A DNA stretch of 64,000 nt from Lophius americanus (GCA_037951165.1 JBBDHG010000164.1:124001-188000), one strand, 5' to 3'. Counted from the stretch's first letter, positions 38,262 to 52,252 are shown. Numbers and translations: made by a program. Notes: generated from the letters alone by a model not told the origin.

Positions 38262-38425
38262 TCTATATATCTATATATATATATATATAGATAGATATAT
38301 AGATATATAGATATATATATAAAATAGACATATATATATATATTAAATAGACATATATATATATATTAAATAGACATATATATATATATTAAATAGACAT
38401 ATATATATATATATATATACGTGTG
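38262..38425. repeat. AT repeat cluster with a tandem AAATAGACATATATAT unit
   Basis: Four copies of a unit of about 30 bp, TTAAATAGACATATATATAT, in tandem. Confidence 0.95.
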
Positions 38426-38834
38426 TTTACCTACATAAACATACATACACATACATATACCCTGCATCCAAAATGAAGAAATAAAAAATACACATGTTGG
38501 GTTAAAAGTTAAAACACAGGAATAAAATGCATACAAATATAAGGGAAAAGGAAAGAGTCGGATCTCCAGTGGCATATTTAAATATGAATTAAAATATTCC
38601 AGTTCAGTGGTAATCAAACTATTAACAGTAAAATACCGTAAAATTCAAGAAGTAAATCACTGTCAGTATTGACTTAATTCCAGTAGTGAAGTTGTACTTT
38701 ATTTTATTTTATCAGTCAAAATAACATATCCTGCTGATCAACTGTTCTGTGGAACACATTCTGAGTCACTATTTTTTATTGAAAGATCTTTTCCACTTGT
38801 CTGAACCTGTTTATAATTTTACCCAGTCGCAGTA

Positions 38835-38905
38835 TTAAATGCTGAAGAGTAAGGAGCCAAGGATGCAGCCCTGAGGGACACCACAGGTCAAAGGTCCCAC
38901 AGAGG
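38835..38905 (+). mobile_element. Dispersed repeat fragment (GAGGGACACCACAGGTCAAA)
   Basis: AAATGCTGAAGAGTAAGGAG then CAGCCCTGAGGGACACCACA matches 32783-32840 (GCTAAAGAGCAAGGGGCC, GAGCCCTGGGGGACACCGCT). It is a common fish interspersed repeat, class not assigned. Confidence 0.65.
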
Positions 38906-38919
38906 AGGAGGCAGTAAAT

Positions 38920-39016
38920 CCATTCATCCATCTATCCGTCTATCCATCCATCCGTCTATCCATCCATCCATCCATCCATCCATCCATCCATCCATCCATC
39001 CATCCATCCATCCATC
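38920..39016. repeat. (CATC)n microsatellite
   Basis: About 20 CATC units with CTAT and CGTC variants at the left. Confidence 0.97.
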
Positions 39017-39887
39017 AGAGTAAGACATTCAATGGTAACTGACAACCATTCATATTTTGTGTTTATAAAATTAAACCCAACTTTAATAGAAGGCAATGAA
39101 AATAATCCCACTTCTGATTTAGTGTTTTAATTATTTTTTTATTACTACTGTACATAAAATACAAGAAGCAACAACTTGACACGGGAGTTTCCCCTAACCT
39201 GACCTAACTACTTTACCGGAGTCACATGTCACACAGCGTTTAGTAAGAATCCTCCGTTTCCTTTAACGTCTACACTAAATCCTCTATCTATCTTTTTTTC
39301 TTCTTTTTTTAAAAAAATGACGTGATGTTACGTTTGGTCCCCCATCTTCTCACAAAAGCCACATCCCCACGCGGTATTGTAAAAATGTAAACATTATATT
39401 TGGCAAGTCAGTGAAGGGTCTATTTGTTTTTGAGAACTCTCGTTTTTTCCTTTGTGTCAGAATAAGAGGAGGGTGTGAAAGCACAGGTACGAGGTGCTGC
39501 ACAGAGGTCGGCTTTTCTACCGCAGAGTAAAGACAACAATGGTTTTTGTCAATGAGGGGGAAAAGGGGCAAGGGTGCGGTGAAAGAGGGGGGAGGGGGAG
39601 GCGACACAGTGGGACGCTTCTAGCGACTCATTCATCAGGATTCTACTCTACTTGTGTCTGTATGAAGCTCGACCCACGGCTGGATGGAGATTTTCTTTCC
39701 CCCCTCACACTGTGTTTAACCCGTTCTTTATTTAAAATCTCGCTTTTTAGGAGTAAAGTAAACTCAGCAGTCTGAAGGTGACGCCGGCTGAATAGCTGCC
39801 AAATCGGCAAGAGATTAGGTTTGCGCTGTGCTGTCATGCTGGAAAGTTTTAAAAAAATGTTGGTATGTTGGTAGAACGTGATAAGTT

Positions 39888-40475
39888 TCACGGTTTTTGG
39901 GTGATGAATTTCACTTTTTAACGAAATAATTATTGATCAAATTATAGCGTGAAAACGATCAATCACGTATAACGTGAAAATTATCAATTTATAACATGAA
40001 AATGTATCCATCACGTTGTGATGTGAGGATTATCACCTAAAAACGTGAAAATTATCACGTAAGAACGTGAAAATGATCATGTAGAAATGGGAAAATTATT
40101 AAGTTATATCGTAAAAATTATCGATTACGAAAAAACGGAAAAATGATCTTATAATATGAAAATTAGCCTTCACGTTGTAATGTGAAGATTATCACGTAAG
40201 AACATGAAAATGATCACGTGGAAATGTGAAAATTATTACGTGGAAATGTGAAAATTATTACTTTATATCGTGAAAATGATCCGTCAAATTATAACGTGAA
40301 ATATAACTATTACGTTATAACGTAGGATTTCTCATGTGAAAATTTGAAAATTAGCATCTTATAATATGAAAGGTATCCGTCAAGTTATAACATGTAAACT
40401 ATCACGTAAAAACGTGAAAATTATTACGCTATAACGTAAAAATTATCTCGTAAAAACGTGAAAATTATCAGGTAT
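39888..40475. repeat. Degenerate satellite, unit about 20 bp (AACGTGAAAATTATCACGT)
   Basis: About 25-30 diverged units of AACGTGAAAATTATCACGT, with TATAACGTGAAAATG and GTAAAAACGTG variants. The unit is partly palindromic (ACGTG...CACGT). It lies just downstream of the likely lgi1 polyadenylation site. Confidence 0.9.
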
Positions 40476-40481
40476 CCTGAA

Positions 40482-40487
40482 TTTATT
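40482..40487 (-). terminator. Candidate lgi1 polyadenylation signal
   Basis: TTTATT on the plus strand reads AATAAA on the minus strand, 548 bases beyond the lgi1 stop. It is the first such hexamer downstream. The cleavage site is not determined. Confidence 0.35.
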
Positions 40488-41034
40488 TTAAATTTTCTGG
40501 CATGAGAGCAAAGCGATTTCGTACGCCTTCACTGAGCTTTTACCGCAAATGGTGGAATGTTTTCAACTAGATCAATGATTTCTGATATCAGTTTTCCTGA
40601 TGTTGATTTAATAAAAAAAAGGTTAATTTAGGAATCTTAGCCTCATCAGTATTCCTGTTTACCTACTAATACATTTTAATTCGACCACCAAACTAAACCT
40701 ACGTGTTTCCGATCAAATTCCCGCGATAAAACCAACATGTGGATCTGAATGACGCAATGTATTTTTGCTTTGTCCTTAAAGATCGTCATTTCGCATTTTG
40801 AATGGTAGCGCATTTTTAAACGAGAATAAGGCGTTCCAAAACAGTGAGAAAAATATCGAGTCCTTGACGGTGGATGCTGAAGGGTGGCATCATTCACTTT
40901 TGTTCTGGAAGTGTTGTCGGAGTTAAAAAAAATGCTTTATCATCATAATGAATGCAATGCGAATAAACTCAATCCAACCTAAAGGCTCGGAAAAGCGTTC
41001 TGAAAAAGGTTTGGTGGTCATGTTTGCTATGAGA

Positions 41035-44000
41035 TTAATTACTCAAATCAATCATGAGGTGTTCATATATCTGGGTTTTTCCCTTGAAGCTGGATGCCAG
41101 GAGGAATTCCCGCTCGTCAATGGACAGCAGGGAGAACGCTCGAGGCGCCTGGATGTTCAGCTCCTGAGCCGGGATGAACTGGCCCCTCTCGGTGTCCCAC
41201 TGGTAGACCTGCGTCAGAGAATAATCGCTGCCTAAGATGGCGTACTGCCAGTTGCCGATAGAGACGGGCTGGAACACCATAGATCCGCGGGAAGGAAATG
41301 TCTGGACCTCTTTGAACATGGTGCCGTCCCAGCGCATCACCTTGGAGTCTCCGATGAATCTTGTCAAGCAGATAAACAGCTCACCTTTGAGAAAGGACAA
41401 AATGTGTTTTTGGTACATTCCACCAATGGTCATTACCCCATCTAGAACTTCTCTACCCAAATTGGTGCCATAAGTGGAATTCGGTTATGGTGCCCTCCCC
41501 CTCCTGGCTGTATGTATATTCTCTGTCTCTCTCTCCGCAGAAGAGTGGAGAGTGTGCCTCCATTCCAAATGGAATTGACACTGCCGGATCGTTCATTGAC
41601 CCCAAGTTGACTTGGTGCCCCCTCCTACCGTTAACGTGATGCCTCAAAAAGAAATTTCATGGACCTATTTCAAATTTTATTTCCACGCAGACTTTAGTGT
41701 GAGGAAGAGCTGAAATGCTTTTAGGAAAGGTCGGTTGTATATTTCCACCACTAGGAGGAGCTGTTTCTCTGAACCCTTTTGGCCATAATTCCTCAACTAT
41801 TGACACACTTAGAGTGTGCGTGTAAAATGTTTCTGATGAGTTTTAAATTGAATATTTCCCATGTTCATACACCGTCAATCAAGCTGTAGCTCTCACCTTT
41901 GACCTGGAAATGTTTGACAGATAAGACGTCCTCCATCTCTGGTATGTCAGTCCTGCGGTCAAAGCGCTTCTGGCCCCTGTTCCACTGGTAGACCACCGGC
42001 CTCTGGGAGCTGCTGGACAGGATCAGTTGAGGTTTCTTGGAGATCTCCAGATATTCTACGTCGGTGTCCCTGTACCACGGATGGAGCGACTGGTGCGAGT
42101 AGAAGCCGTTGCCGTTCCATTTGTACACTGTTGTGGATCCGGCCTTTGTGAGAAAAATGACATATCACACAGCCTTTTCAGTGCCACTGCACAGTTACGC
42201 AACAGAAATTAGCACCACCCCGCAGTGGGACGGACGAAGAACATCCCTGCGATATCATATCAGTAACCATGACACGTTTATGACTTTACGATCTCAAGGA
42301 CTTCCCGGTCCTGGAAAGGGAAAAAAGAATCAAACCTTGGAGCTGTCAGCAATGACGAAGAAAGACTCTCCGTCGATCACAAACGTCTCGATGTCATTGG
42401 GTTTGCGAATTTTCAGGATGTCGATGTCCTGGATCTTGATGAACTTGTTGGCGGCGGTGTCGCGTTTGTAAATGTGCGAGCCCCCGAACAACTGGGCCAC
42501 GATGACAAACAGGTGGCTGTCGATCACCATGGGTTTACAAACCACTGTGGATGTACCTGAGAAAAAGGTAATTATTAATTACTACGGATAAGGACACGGT
42601 CTACAAGATCCATCTCGTACATGAAATACAGTTTTTCGGACATAACTCAAAAACGATTTCACGGATTATTTTCAACTTTTATAGATATGTTGACTTTTGT
42701 GAGAGGAAGAACTCAATTCATTTTTGGAATGGTCAGTTGTATATTTCCTGATATTAGGGGGAGCTTTATCTCCCAAAAACTTTAAGCGATAATTTCTCAA
42801 CCGTTAGTCCGTTTTAGTGCACATTTAGTGGAAATGAATCGATTTGACGAGATCTATCTTGTATGGGAAACACTGTTTTTCGGACGTAACTCAAAAATTT
42901 CATGGATCATACGTTCACTTAAGTCCAAATTTGGTGCGTATGAATTGACTCGATTAGCTCAATTTTGTATAGCTCGTGTTTTAGTCTTGCATATCCTATC
43001 CACTCGAGTAGATATATTGTGTGTAAATCACGTTTTACTCACTAAGGGTAGCTTCTTTACGAAATGTCGGGTACGACAGCATAGGTCTAGTGCACAGTAG
43101 ATCTTCCCAGAACACCATTGCTATCTTTCACATGTTTATAAACTCACTCTCGATGGTGTCGTAGGTTCTGAAGGTCATCTCAACATGATCCCATTCCAGG
43201 AAGCTGCATGTTCCCGCGAATGGCTGAGCAAACACAACATACCGATCCGTACCAAAGGTGAAGGCCTCCACTGAGATGGACTCAAACTTGAGCGACTGAT
43301 AGGAGGCAAACTCTGAAGAGCAGGAAGCAGAGTGGTGGAATTAGGGCAGCGGGGACGCAGGACGGTGAAAAGAGCTACGAGGGATGTTATAACACTTACT
43401 GTATATGCATACAGATAGTAGATGATACCTGCTGTGATGCAGTCAAAAGAGCGTGGCAGTAGGTCATTGAGCTTCTTCCCCTTTTGAGCTGGCGGACCGC
43501 TGCAGTGGATCTGGTCCAGGGTGGCGTTCGTCTGGTGCATCCACTCCACCAACCACTTCAGCTTGCAGTCACATATGAGGTTGTTGCCACGCAGATCCCT
43601 GCGGATAAATGTGATTGGTCATTAGTCAATATTTGCTTTTGAAACACAGTAGTACAGGTTCCGTCGCTCCATTTCCTGGCTGAACTTTGGCTCCGGGTCA
43701 GGAAAGCCACAACAGCAGGAGTCTTATCTCCCGAGTCGTCAGAACTCCAGCAGGCTTCCCCTCTGAGGTGCTGTTGACATTGGACGTGTGCTTTGGATAT
43801 TTAATAATGCGTTAAGACCAGATTGAAGAGAACTACAGCGTAGAGCTCACCGCTGCTCCCTTTGGGTCGGTTCTCCTCAGTCTTTTTATAACAAAAGTAA
43901 TAAAATTCATCCACCGAATATCATCTTCAACTCCATACAGATATCTTACATCTTCCCACAATTTATGGAAAAGGGGAGGAGGACCCTCCTCAACATTTGC

Positions 44001-44971
44001 CATAACTTGTAAAAGACCGTATCAAAAATTGTACTCCTACTCCTACTACTACTCCTACTCCTACTACTACTACTACTCCTACTCCTACTCCCACTACTAC
44101 TACTACTCCTACTCCTACTACTACTACTACTACTACTCCTACTACTACTCCTACTCCTACTACTACTACTACTCCTACTCCTACTCCCACTACTACTACT
44201 ACTCCTACTCCCACTACTACTCCCACTACTACTACTACTACTACTCCCACTACTACTACTACTCCTACTCCTACTACTACTACTACTACTACTCCTACTA
44301 CTACTCCTACTCCTACTACTACTACTACTCCTACTCCTACTACTACTACTAATACTCCTACTCCTACTCCTACTACTACTCCTACCCCTACTCCTACTCC
44401 TACTCCTACTCCTACTTCTACTACTACTACTACTCCTACTCCTAATCCTACTCCTACTCCTACTCCTACTCCTACTCCTACTCCTACCCCTACTCCTACC
44501 CCTACCCCTACTTCTACTACTACTACTACTACTACTCCTACTCCTACTACTACTACTAATACTCCTACTCCTACTTCTACTACTACTCCTACCCCTACTA
44601 CTACTCCTACTACTACTACTACTACTACTCCTACTCCTACTCCTACTTCTACTACTACTACTACTCCTACTCCTACTCCTACTTCTACTACTACTACTAC
44701 TCCTACTCCTACTCCTACTCCTACTCCTACTTCTACTCCTACTCCTACTCCTACCCCTACTCCTACCCCTACCCCTACTTCTACTACTACTCCTACTCCT
44801 AATCCTACTCCTACTCCTACTCCTACTCCTACTCCTACTCCTACTCCTACCCCTACCCCTACCCCTACTTCTACTACTACTCCTAATCCTACTCCTACTT
44901 GTACTTTTGTTCCACTTTCTACTTGACCTTTTCAGAATCAATAGGAATCAAACAAACCAGTGAGAAAACTG

Positions 44972-45020
<49 letters not shown>

Positions 45021-45195
45021 ATTTAATGTATATTATTCTAATAATGAACCGATAACTTGTGACGTCTTGTGGTCCACAGTAAAAACAGGGTGAACTTACA
45101 CTTTGGTCAAAGCATCCATGCCCTTGAAGACATCTTTGGGGAGAGTCTCAAGGTTGTTGTAAGCCAGACTCCTAATCATTGAAGAGAACATATCA

Positions 45196-45256
<61 letters not shown>

Positions 45257-48200
45257 TTGGATTAATGCCAAACAGTCTCCTTCCACATAATAGAACCGAA
45301 TTGTCTCTACATAATAGAGCAATTGTTCTCTATTAGGGTAGAATCTGGAGCGAAGGCTGAGTGTTGAAAGAGAAAGATGACAAATCAATACCGATCAATG
45401 AAGGCGGAGCAATTCTGATGATTACAGGGAGGGGAAAGCATTTGTTAGAAGGGTCGGGATGTAAGGCTAATTAATAAGTCATGTTATAAAAAGATGCGAT
45501 TACTCAAACAGTACTCACGCGTTCAGCAATAGTGTGTACTTAGTTGAAAACGTCTTCAGTGGGAGTTTAAAACCAATTGAGCTGACCGTATAGAGACATT
45601 CATTCGTGGGCGAAAGGCTGAACTTCAAACCAGACGGACGGGAGAAAATACGTAACGTAATTATAATTCATGTCGGCTACATTATTTATCTGAGAGTCGG
45701 TTTATCCTGGCGGCTCGAAAGCCCCTTCACTTTGAATTTGTGCAAGAAAGCGCTCTCAGCACTCTGTGAGGCATATGAAACACATTCTAATTATGCATTA
45801 TTTGTTTTTAATCAAGGAGATTATGTTTTCACTTCTGTTCTTTTGTCTGTTTGTTTGTGAGAAGGATTACGGAAAAACTACCAGACGGATTTGGGGGAAA
45901 TTACCCGGAGGTAGGATTTGGCATATCCTAGAGGTGATTAAAGTTTGGAGACGTTTTCTCTCTGGGGAACAATCACTCAGAAAGAAAGAAACCTCCGCAA
46001 AGACACAACGAAACCGTACGTTTAAGAAAAACTCCTGAAGATTCCTCCATTAATGTGTGAGTTACTGCCAGCCTCTAAATCTACCGACAACTCCAACAAA
46101 CTCTCTGAGTATCTCTAAAGTTCGCTCTAGCCGCTCGTCTCCTGAGCGTTCCACTTCATCGTCTCTGTTCAGCCCACCCTAGTCCTAGCTCCACCCCCAC
46201 GGAAAAATCAAAGGGATCAAAGGATTTAAAGCAAACATGTTATTTCATGTAACATCACCAGAATTTAATTTCAAACCGAAACCTACCTCTGGGTAAATTT
46301 TCATGCAAAATCGGCCCTGTAGTTTTTTTGTAATCCTGCTCACAAACAAATAAACACACAAACAAACAAACAGATAAACACTCAGGAGTGAAAACATGAC
46401 CTCGTGGCGGAGGTGGTAAAATAAAATAATAAGCAGTTTAGAGTTACGTCACAATGTAGCCATGCAGACTTTGTTCCTTTGATTTCTTTGATGTTCAATT
46501 GGGGTTTGAGCTGAGGCTCATTGGGCTGAACAGAGACGCTGAAGTGGAAACTGCAAGAAGTTTTTCCCACCTTGAGTGCTTTTTCTAGTTTTTTTTTTGT
46601 TTTCTTTCTTCCAAAACGAGTGAAAGGTTCCGTGGAACAGGAACAGAGAACTTTAACCCATCCTGGCTGTGACTGAATATATGAGTCGTGGAAGAACAGA
46701 TCTTATGTCATAAATCACAGTAATCCGTTCAAGTTGACATTTGAGACTTGAGACAGCCTTGAGGCCAGACTGTGTGTTTGAGGTTACGCCCCATAGCAGT
46801 CATTATGGGATGTAGCATCTCCTTTGTGATTATAAGACAATAATCAAATGGGGCACCATCCCTGAGGAACTCTACTCACGGAGGTCATCAATGAAAAGTT
46901 CTGTCAGTTCACCAACACTTCAGTCAAGGGTCTTCATTTCAGATAAGAGCAAATACCTTCTCTTTTATAAATGCTTATTCACTTTAAAGATAGATGGATG
47001 GACGGACGGATATTACTCCTACTTTAGTATCATTTTATTGACATATAATCATCCTCGCATCTAAAATCTTCAGCCTGCAGTTGATTACCTGAACTGTTAA
47101 AAAATCTATACACCATGATTTTAGTTATGAATAAATAATCTCTCTTTTGGTTTGATTCGCTCAAATGATCAAGTGTGACGGTGACAAAGTGGAGCCTGTT
47201 GATGGGGTCATGTGCCGGACTTTCTCTCCCGTGCCTGGCGGGGGTCACAGCCGGTTGCCTGGCAATGATGGCAGTTAAAGAGCCACGGAGTCATTAGTGG
47301 ACTCCTACGCCTGATTCCCTCCCTCTCTAATGTTGGTGCCGAGCTAAGCGACGCGTCTCATGGTGGTAGCTTCACACTGAATGCACAGACACGACGGCGG
47401 CGCCATCAAACTCGGGAGGAAATCATTACCATTAGTTTCGGATGGCGGCAGTGCTCCATGTAGTCTTCTAGAACCCAAGACCCTCTAATAGATGAGCTCG
47501 CTTCAACGTGTTCAATTTGTTACGGTTTTCACCTTTTACTTTTTGATACTTTCCAATTTTTGTCACAATTTGTCTGAACCTGGAACATCTGAGATGGATC
47601 AGAGCTGACCCAGAACAATTATGCTCTGCTTAGAATATTTTTTCTACATTCTCTGATCTCATCAGAATCAGAATCAGAATCAGAATCAGAATCAGAATCA
47701 GAATCAGAATCAGAAAACGTTTAATTGCCAAGTAAGTCGCACTTATAAGGAATTTGACCCGGTATCTAGGTGGAAAACATTTAGTCCCAGAAATCCAAAC
47801 ATAATATGAAAAAATGACAAATACACGTACAATGAATATAGAATTTATGTGACTCAACTCTTAACCCTCTTATATTTGAGTTATTTCTGCACAAAAGTAT
47901 TTCCTCAATTTGACAGATTCCTTAATAGTCCGTTTGTTTAGACATCCAATGGTGCGTGATGAGGACTGCAGGTACGTAAACAAGTCTAAAATGCGTTTAT
48001 CATAGGTCACTCAGTTAACGTTACCAAACAGTTATATTTAGTCGTGACCCTGAGGTCACTCACGCTCTCCACTATATTTAGGCACCAACAGTTCTGCTGG
48101 TTCCCTGAAGCGGTGGAACATGCAGTTCTGCCCTGTGGCAACCCGATCCAGCTGATGCCTCCAGCCGGAGGTAACCTTGGATATCAACACTGGCAACAAC

Positions 48201-51200
48201 TACTGCTTACCGTTGCATTTAAGACGCCCACAAGGTGACAGAGAGAGAGAAAACAGGAAATTGATCCATGTTTACCTTGAACACTCTTCATCATCATCAC
48301 ATCACTTCATTGTTATATAGAAACTTCTTAACCAGAGAGTGAGAGAGATTGGTTGCAGAGTTTGTTAATTGATTAGAGGTATAAAAAAAAGCAAAAGGAA
48401 ACTGGAAGAACACACTGAGAAGGAGCAGGACCCTATGTTACGCAAAGATTCACATAGATTCAGGTACGACTTAAACAAACTCTTTGAGTATCTCTCAATA
48501 CTCTGTAGCCACTCGTCTCCTGCACCTTCCACTTCTGTGTCTCTGTTCAGCCCACTGGGCCCCCCAGCTCCACCCCAAAGGAACATCACAGGAATCAAAG
48601 GAACTCTTGAATATGAGCCCCCAGCTCCACCCCCAAAGAAACATCAAAGGAATCAAAGGATCGAAGGCAGCAATAACCACATGCTGATGTCACTACTCCA
48701 AACGGCTCATTATTTTATTTTATTTTAAGAGCTCTGAAACATTTGAGCTCACCAAAATTGTATCACCTCTAGGATATGCCAAAACCTACATCTGGGTTAA
48801 ATTTCATGCCAATCCGTCCTGAAGATTTTCTGTTATCCCTCTCACAAACAAACAGACAAAGGCACAGGAGGGAAAACATGACCTCATTGGCAGAGGTAAT
48901 AAGGAAGGAAGGAAGGAAGGAAGGAAGGAACGAAGGAAGGAAGGAAGGAAGGAAGGAAGAAAAGATGTGAAGACTTTTCCTACATGGCCGCCCCGGAATC
49001 AGAATACTTACAGATGTATTAATGTTTTCAGGCCCCGGAATGCGAAGGGTGATATCGACGCAATTTTGTTATTCTCAATGAATCTGTGAAAGAAACAGCA
49101 GATAAAAACAAAATATTTACCTTAATCCATTATCAAAAACCATATATATCACAGAGTCACCATGGTAACGTGTTACATCGGCTCTTAGAGCGTCAGCTGC
49201 AAAAACATCTTCCTGCCTGTGCTTTAATTTGATTTACGCAGCATCTGATTGGTTTATTGGTTTATCAACCATGAAAACTCCTTTATCATCTTAAATCAGT
49301 TGATCCACTTATGAGACTCCTGATCTATGAGGAACATTCAGGAAATAACAGTAAACAACCTTGTGTTTTCTCGTTACCCTGAGGAAAGGCGGCGCCGGTT
49401 TTCTCGTAATAATGAGAAGAAAAAAAAACTCGTTATCATGAGAAAACTGGCATGAATAAAAATGTGCATTCTCAGCTTCCACTGGAATTTAAAAATCTAT
49501 TTCTAGTTAAATCTATTAAGTTAAGTAAATTGCCTTTTTAAGTTGTCCTAACCTTTTCTTTTCCTTTTTTAAAATGTTTTTTACAGTGCAGACGCATCAA
49601 CCATTAACAAATGACTGATATCTACTTACAGATACTCAAGGTGTGGTAAACCCAGGAAGGCGTCTTCATCAATAAGGTCCAAGGAATTCGCTGTGAACAA
49701 CCTGTCAAGAAAAAACAACAACAACATTAGTCAGAGGAGCGTCTTGAAAGCCATTAAATCACCTCGTAATACGTGATAAATGATTTTAAGAAGCGTGATT
49801 GATTAAAGTCTATAGTTGAGGAAAGAAGAATGAAATAAAGAAACGTTAAGAGACAACGGATTAATTCAGTACGTAAACGATATGTGGTTTTTTCAGGGAA
49901 TCAATGAGACGGCGAGACAGAGAGGTGAAAACCTCCTCCTACACGGGTCGACCTTTGAACCCGTGATGGAATAATTGTGTTAATCAAATTGGTTAAACCA
50001 ATAATATATCCAGCTGCTCGCTGCATCGACCCAATTAAATCTAACCGGAACCCTTCAGGAAGAGGAGAATTGTTGGCAGGACATAAAAAAAAAAAGAATT
50101 CGCAAATGCATTTAGTTCTTTGAAATAAACGTCATTATGAGAATTAAATAAAAATCCAATGAGTTTCATTTATTGGAAAAATAAACATTTTTGGTTTATT
50201 TAAAGGTAAGACAAAAAGAAAAAGAAAAATGTTAATCCTCCCAGTCATATCGTATACTTCTGAGATGTCCAAACGCCTTAAATCTGAATTCAAACCCTTC
50301 ATCCGATCAGCCATAACATTATAACCACCTGCCTCATATTGGGCACGTCCACCTTTTTTTTTTACCAGAACACATTACCCAGCGGGGTTTGGACCACGAG
50401 ACCTCTGAAGGTGTGCCGCGGTATCTGGTACCAAGACGTAAGCAGCAGATTACTTTAGGTCCTTATCAAGTGGAATGAGATCTGAAGGGTAGTCCAGAAG
50501 GCAGGTTCAGCGGAAAGTTCTAGAATAGAACCCTGGAGAATTTCAAGGCCAAAATCAACAGCTTGAGTTCCTCAAACGTTTAACGAAAAAATAAATTAGA
50601 ATCTTTTTTCATATTTTATTCATTCATTTCCGTCATTTAATTATGTAATATCTTAGACATTCCAAATTTACCATAAAATGACAAATTGTTCTGGTCAAGA
50701 CGGTTTTAAAACTTTTAAATTATGTTTAGCCTAGTAGTAAGTAGTATAAAGTAAAAGTAGGTTTTTGTTCATTCTATTCTTTACATGCTTTAATATGCTG
50801 AAAAAAAAATCAGACTTATGGATAGGACTTTCTCCATAGTCACGGTTAATGCCTCCTCCACAGTGGTACCTTTGACCTGTGGTGTTCCCCAGGGCTCCAT
50901 CCTTGGACCCTCACTCTTTAAGACAACACATCCTGCCACTGGGTCACATTCTACGCAGGTTCAGTCAAGTGACGCACATTTTCAATCGCAGATAGTGACT
51001 CAAAATGTCAACCAAAAAGCTGAGACTGATGCTCACATGCATATATTTAGGCGCTTTCGTCAGAGGGTAGAAATAAGCCTTATCGCCGTATCTGACCCAG
51101 TTGTCCATTCATCTCATTCTGGCCCTCGAAGAGAAAAGAAATCACTCGGATCTTCATGCCTGTCTTATTGTCCAGAACCAAACATTCATTGAAACCCTGA

Positions 51201-52221
51201 CAGCTGCCATTATAAGAAGATAGTCGCCATTATTCCCTTCAGCCTTCCTTGGTTATAATGTTACGGCTGATTGGCCGAACACTGACGCCCGTTACACCTG
51301 ATGTTGGTCACAGACGTCTGCTTCTGTTAGAGAGCAGAATTGAGCCTGATCTTAGTCTTAATTTATGGACTTAGGGAGTCATTTGTGGGTTTGTGGGTAA
51401 TAAATCTGAAGGATGTGTCTGATGAACAAACATTAGATAAACTCCGGTTTGTGTGCATAACTCAGGATTGAGTGTTTGGTTCAGTGAGGTCTGTGGAAAC
51501 AGAGCGTGTTCATTATTCATGTCTGCCTCTGCGTCGCTGCTGCTCCTCGCTGCAGCCATGTGCTCGATTGCATAATCCTGACACCATTATGCGAGGATCC
51601 CCCTTTAAATCTGCATATTTCAACAGAAGCTTCTGCCTCATTGTTCCGTTATGTAAAAGAGTGTGAGAGCAAGACAGGCAGACAGGCAGACAGACAGACA
51701 GATAGATACACAGACAGACAGGCAGACAGATAGACAGGCAGGCAGACAGTCAGATAGGCAGATAGACAGTCAGGCAGACAGACAGATAAACAGACAGTAT
51801 GATAGAAAGATAGAAAGATAGAAAGATGCACGGATGGATGGATTGATGGATGGATGATGGATGGATGATGGATGGATGGATGGAGGATGAATGGATGGAT
51901 GAATGATGGATGGATGATGGATGGATGGATGAATGATGGATTGGATGGATGGATAGATGGATTATGGATGGATTGATGGATGAAGGAATTATGGATGGAT
52001 GGATGGATGAATGGATGGATGGATGGATTGATGGATGATGGATGGATGGATGGATGGATGATGGATGGATGATGGATAGATGATGGATGGATGAATGATG
52101 GATTGGATTGATGGATGATGGATGGATGAATAATGGATGGATGGATAGATGGATAGATGGATGGATAGATGGATTGATGGATGGATGGATGGATGGATGA
52201 TGGATGGATAGATAGATGGAT

Positions 52222-52252
<31 letters not shown>

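Noticed and set aside
43946..44941. 331-codon Arg/Ser-rich frame resembling an SR splicing protein
   Set aside because: It is produced entirely by the CTACTC array inside lgi1 intron 5. All six frames stay open over the same stretch.
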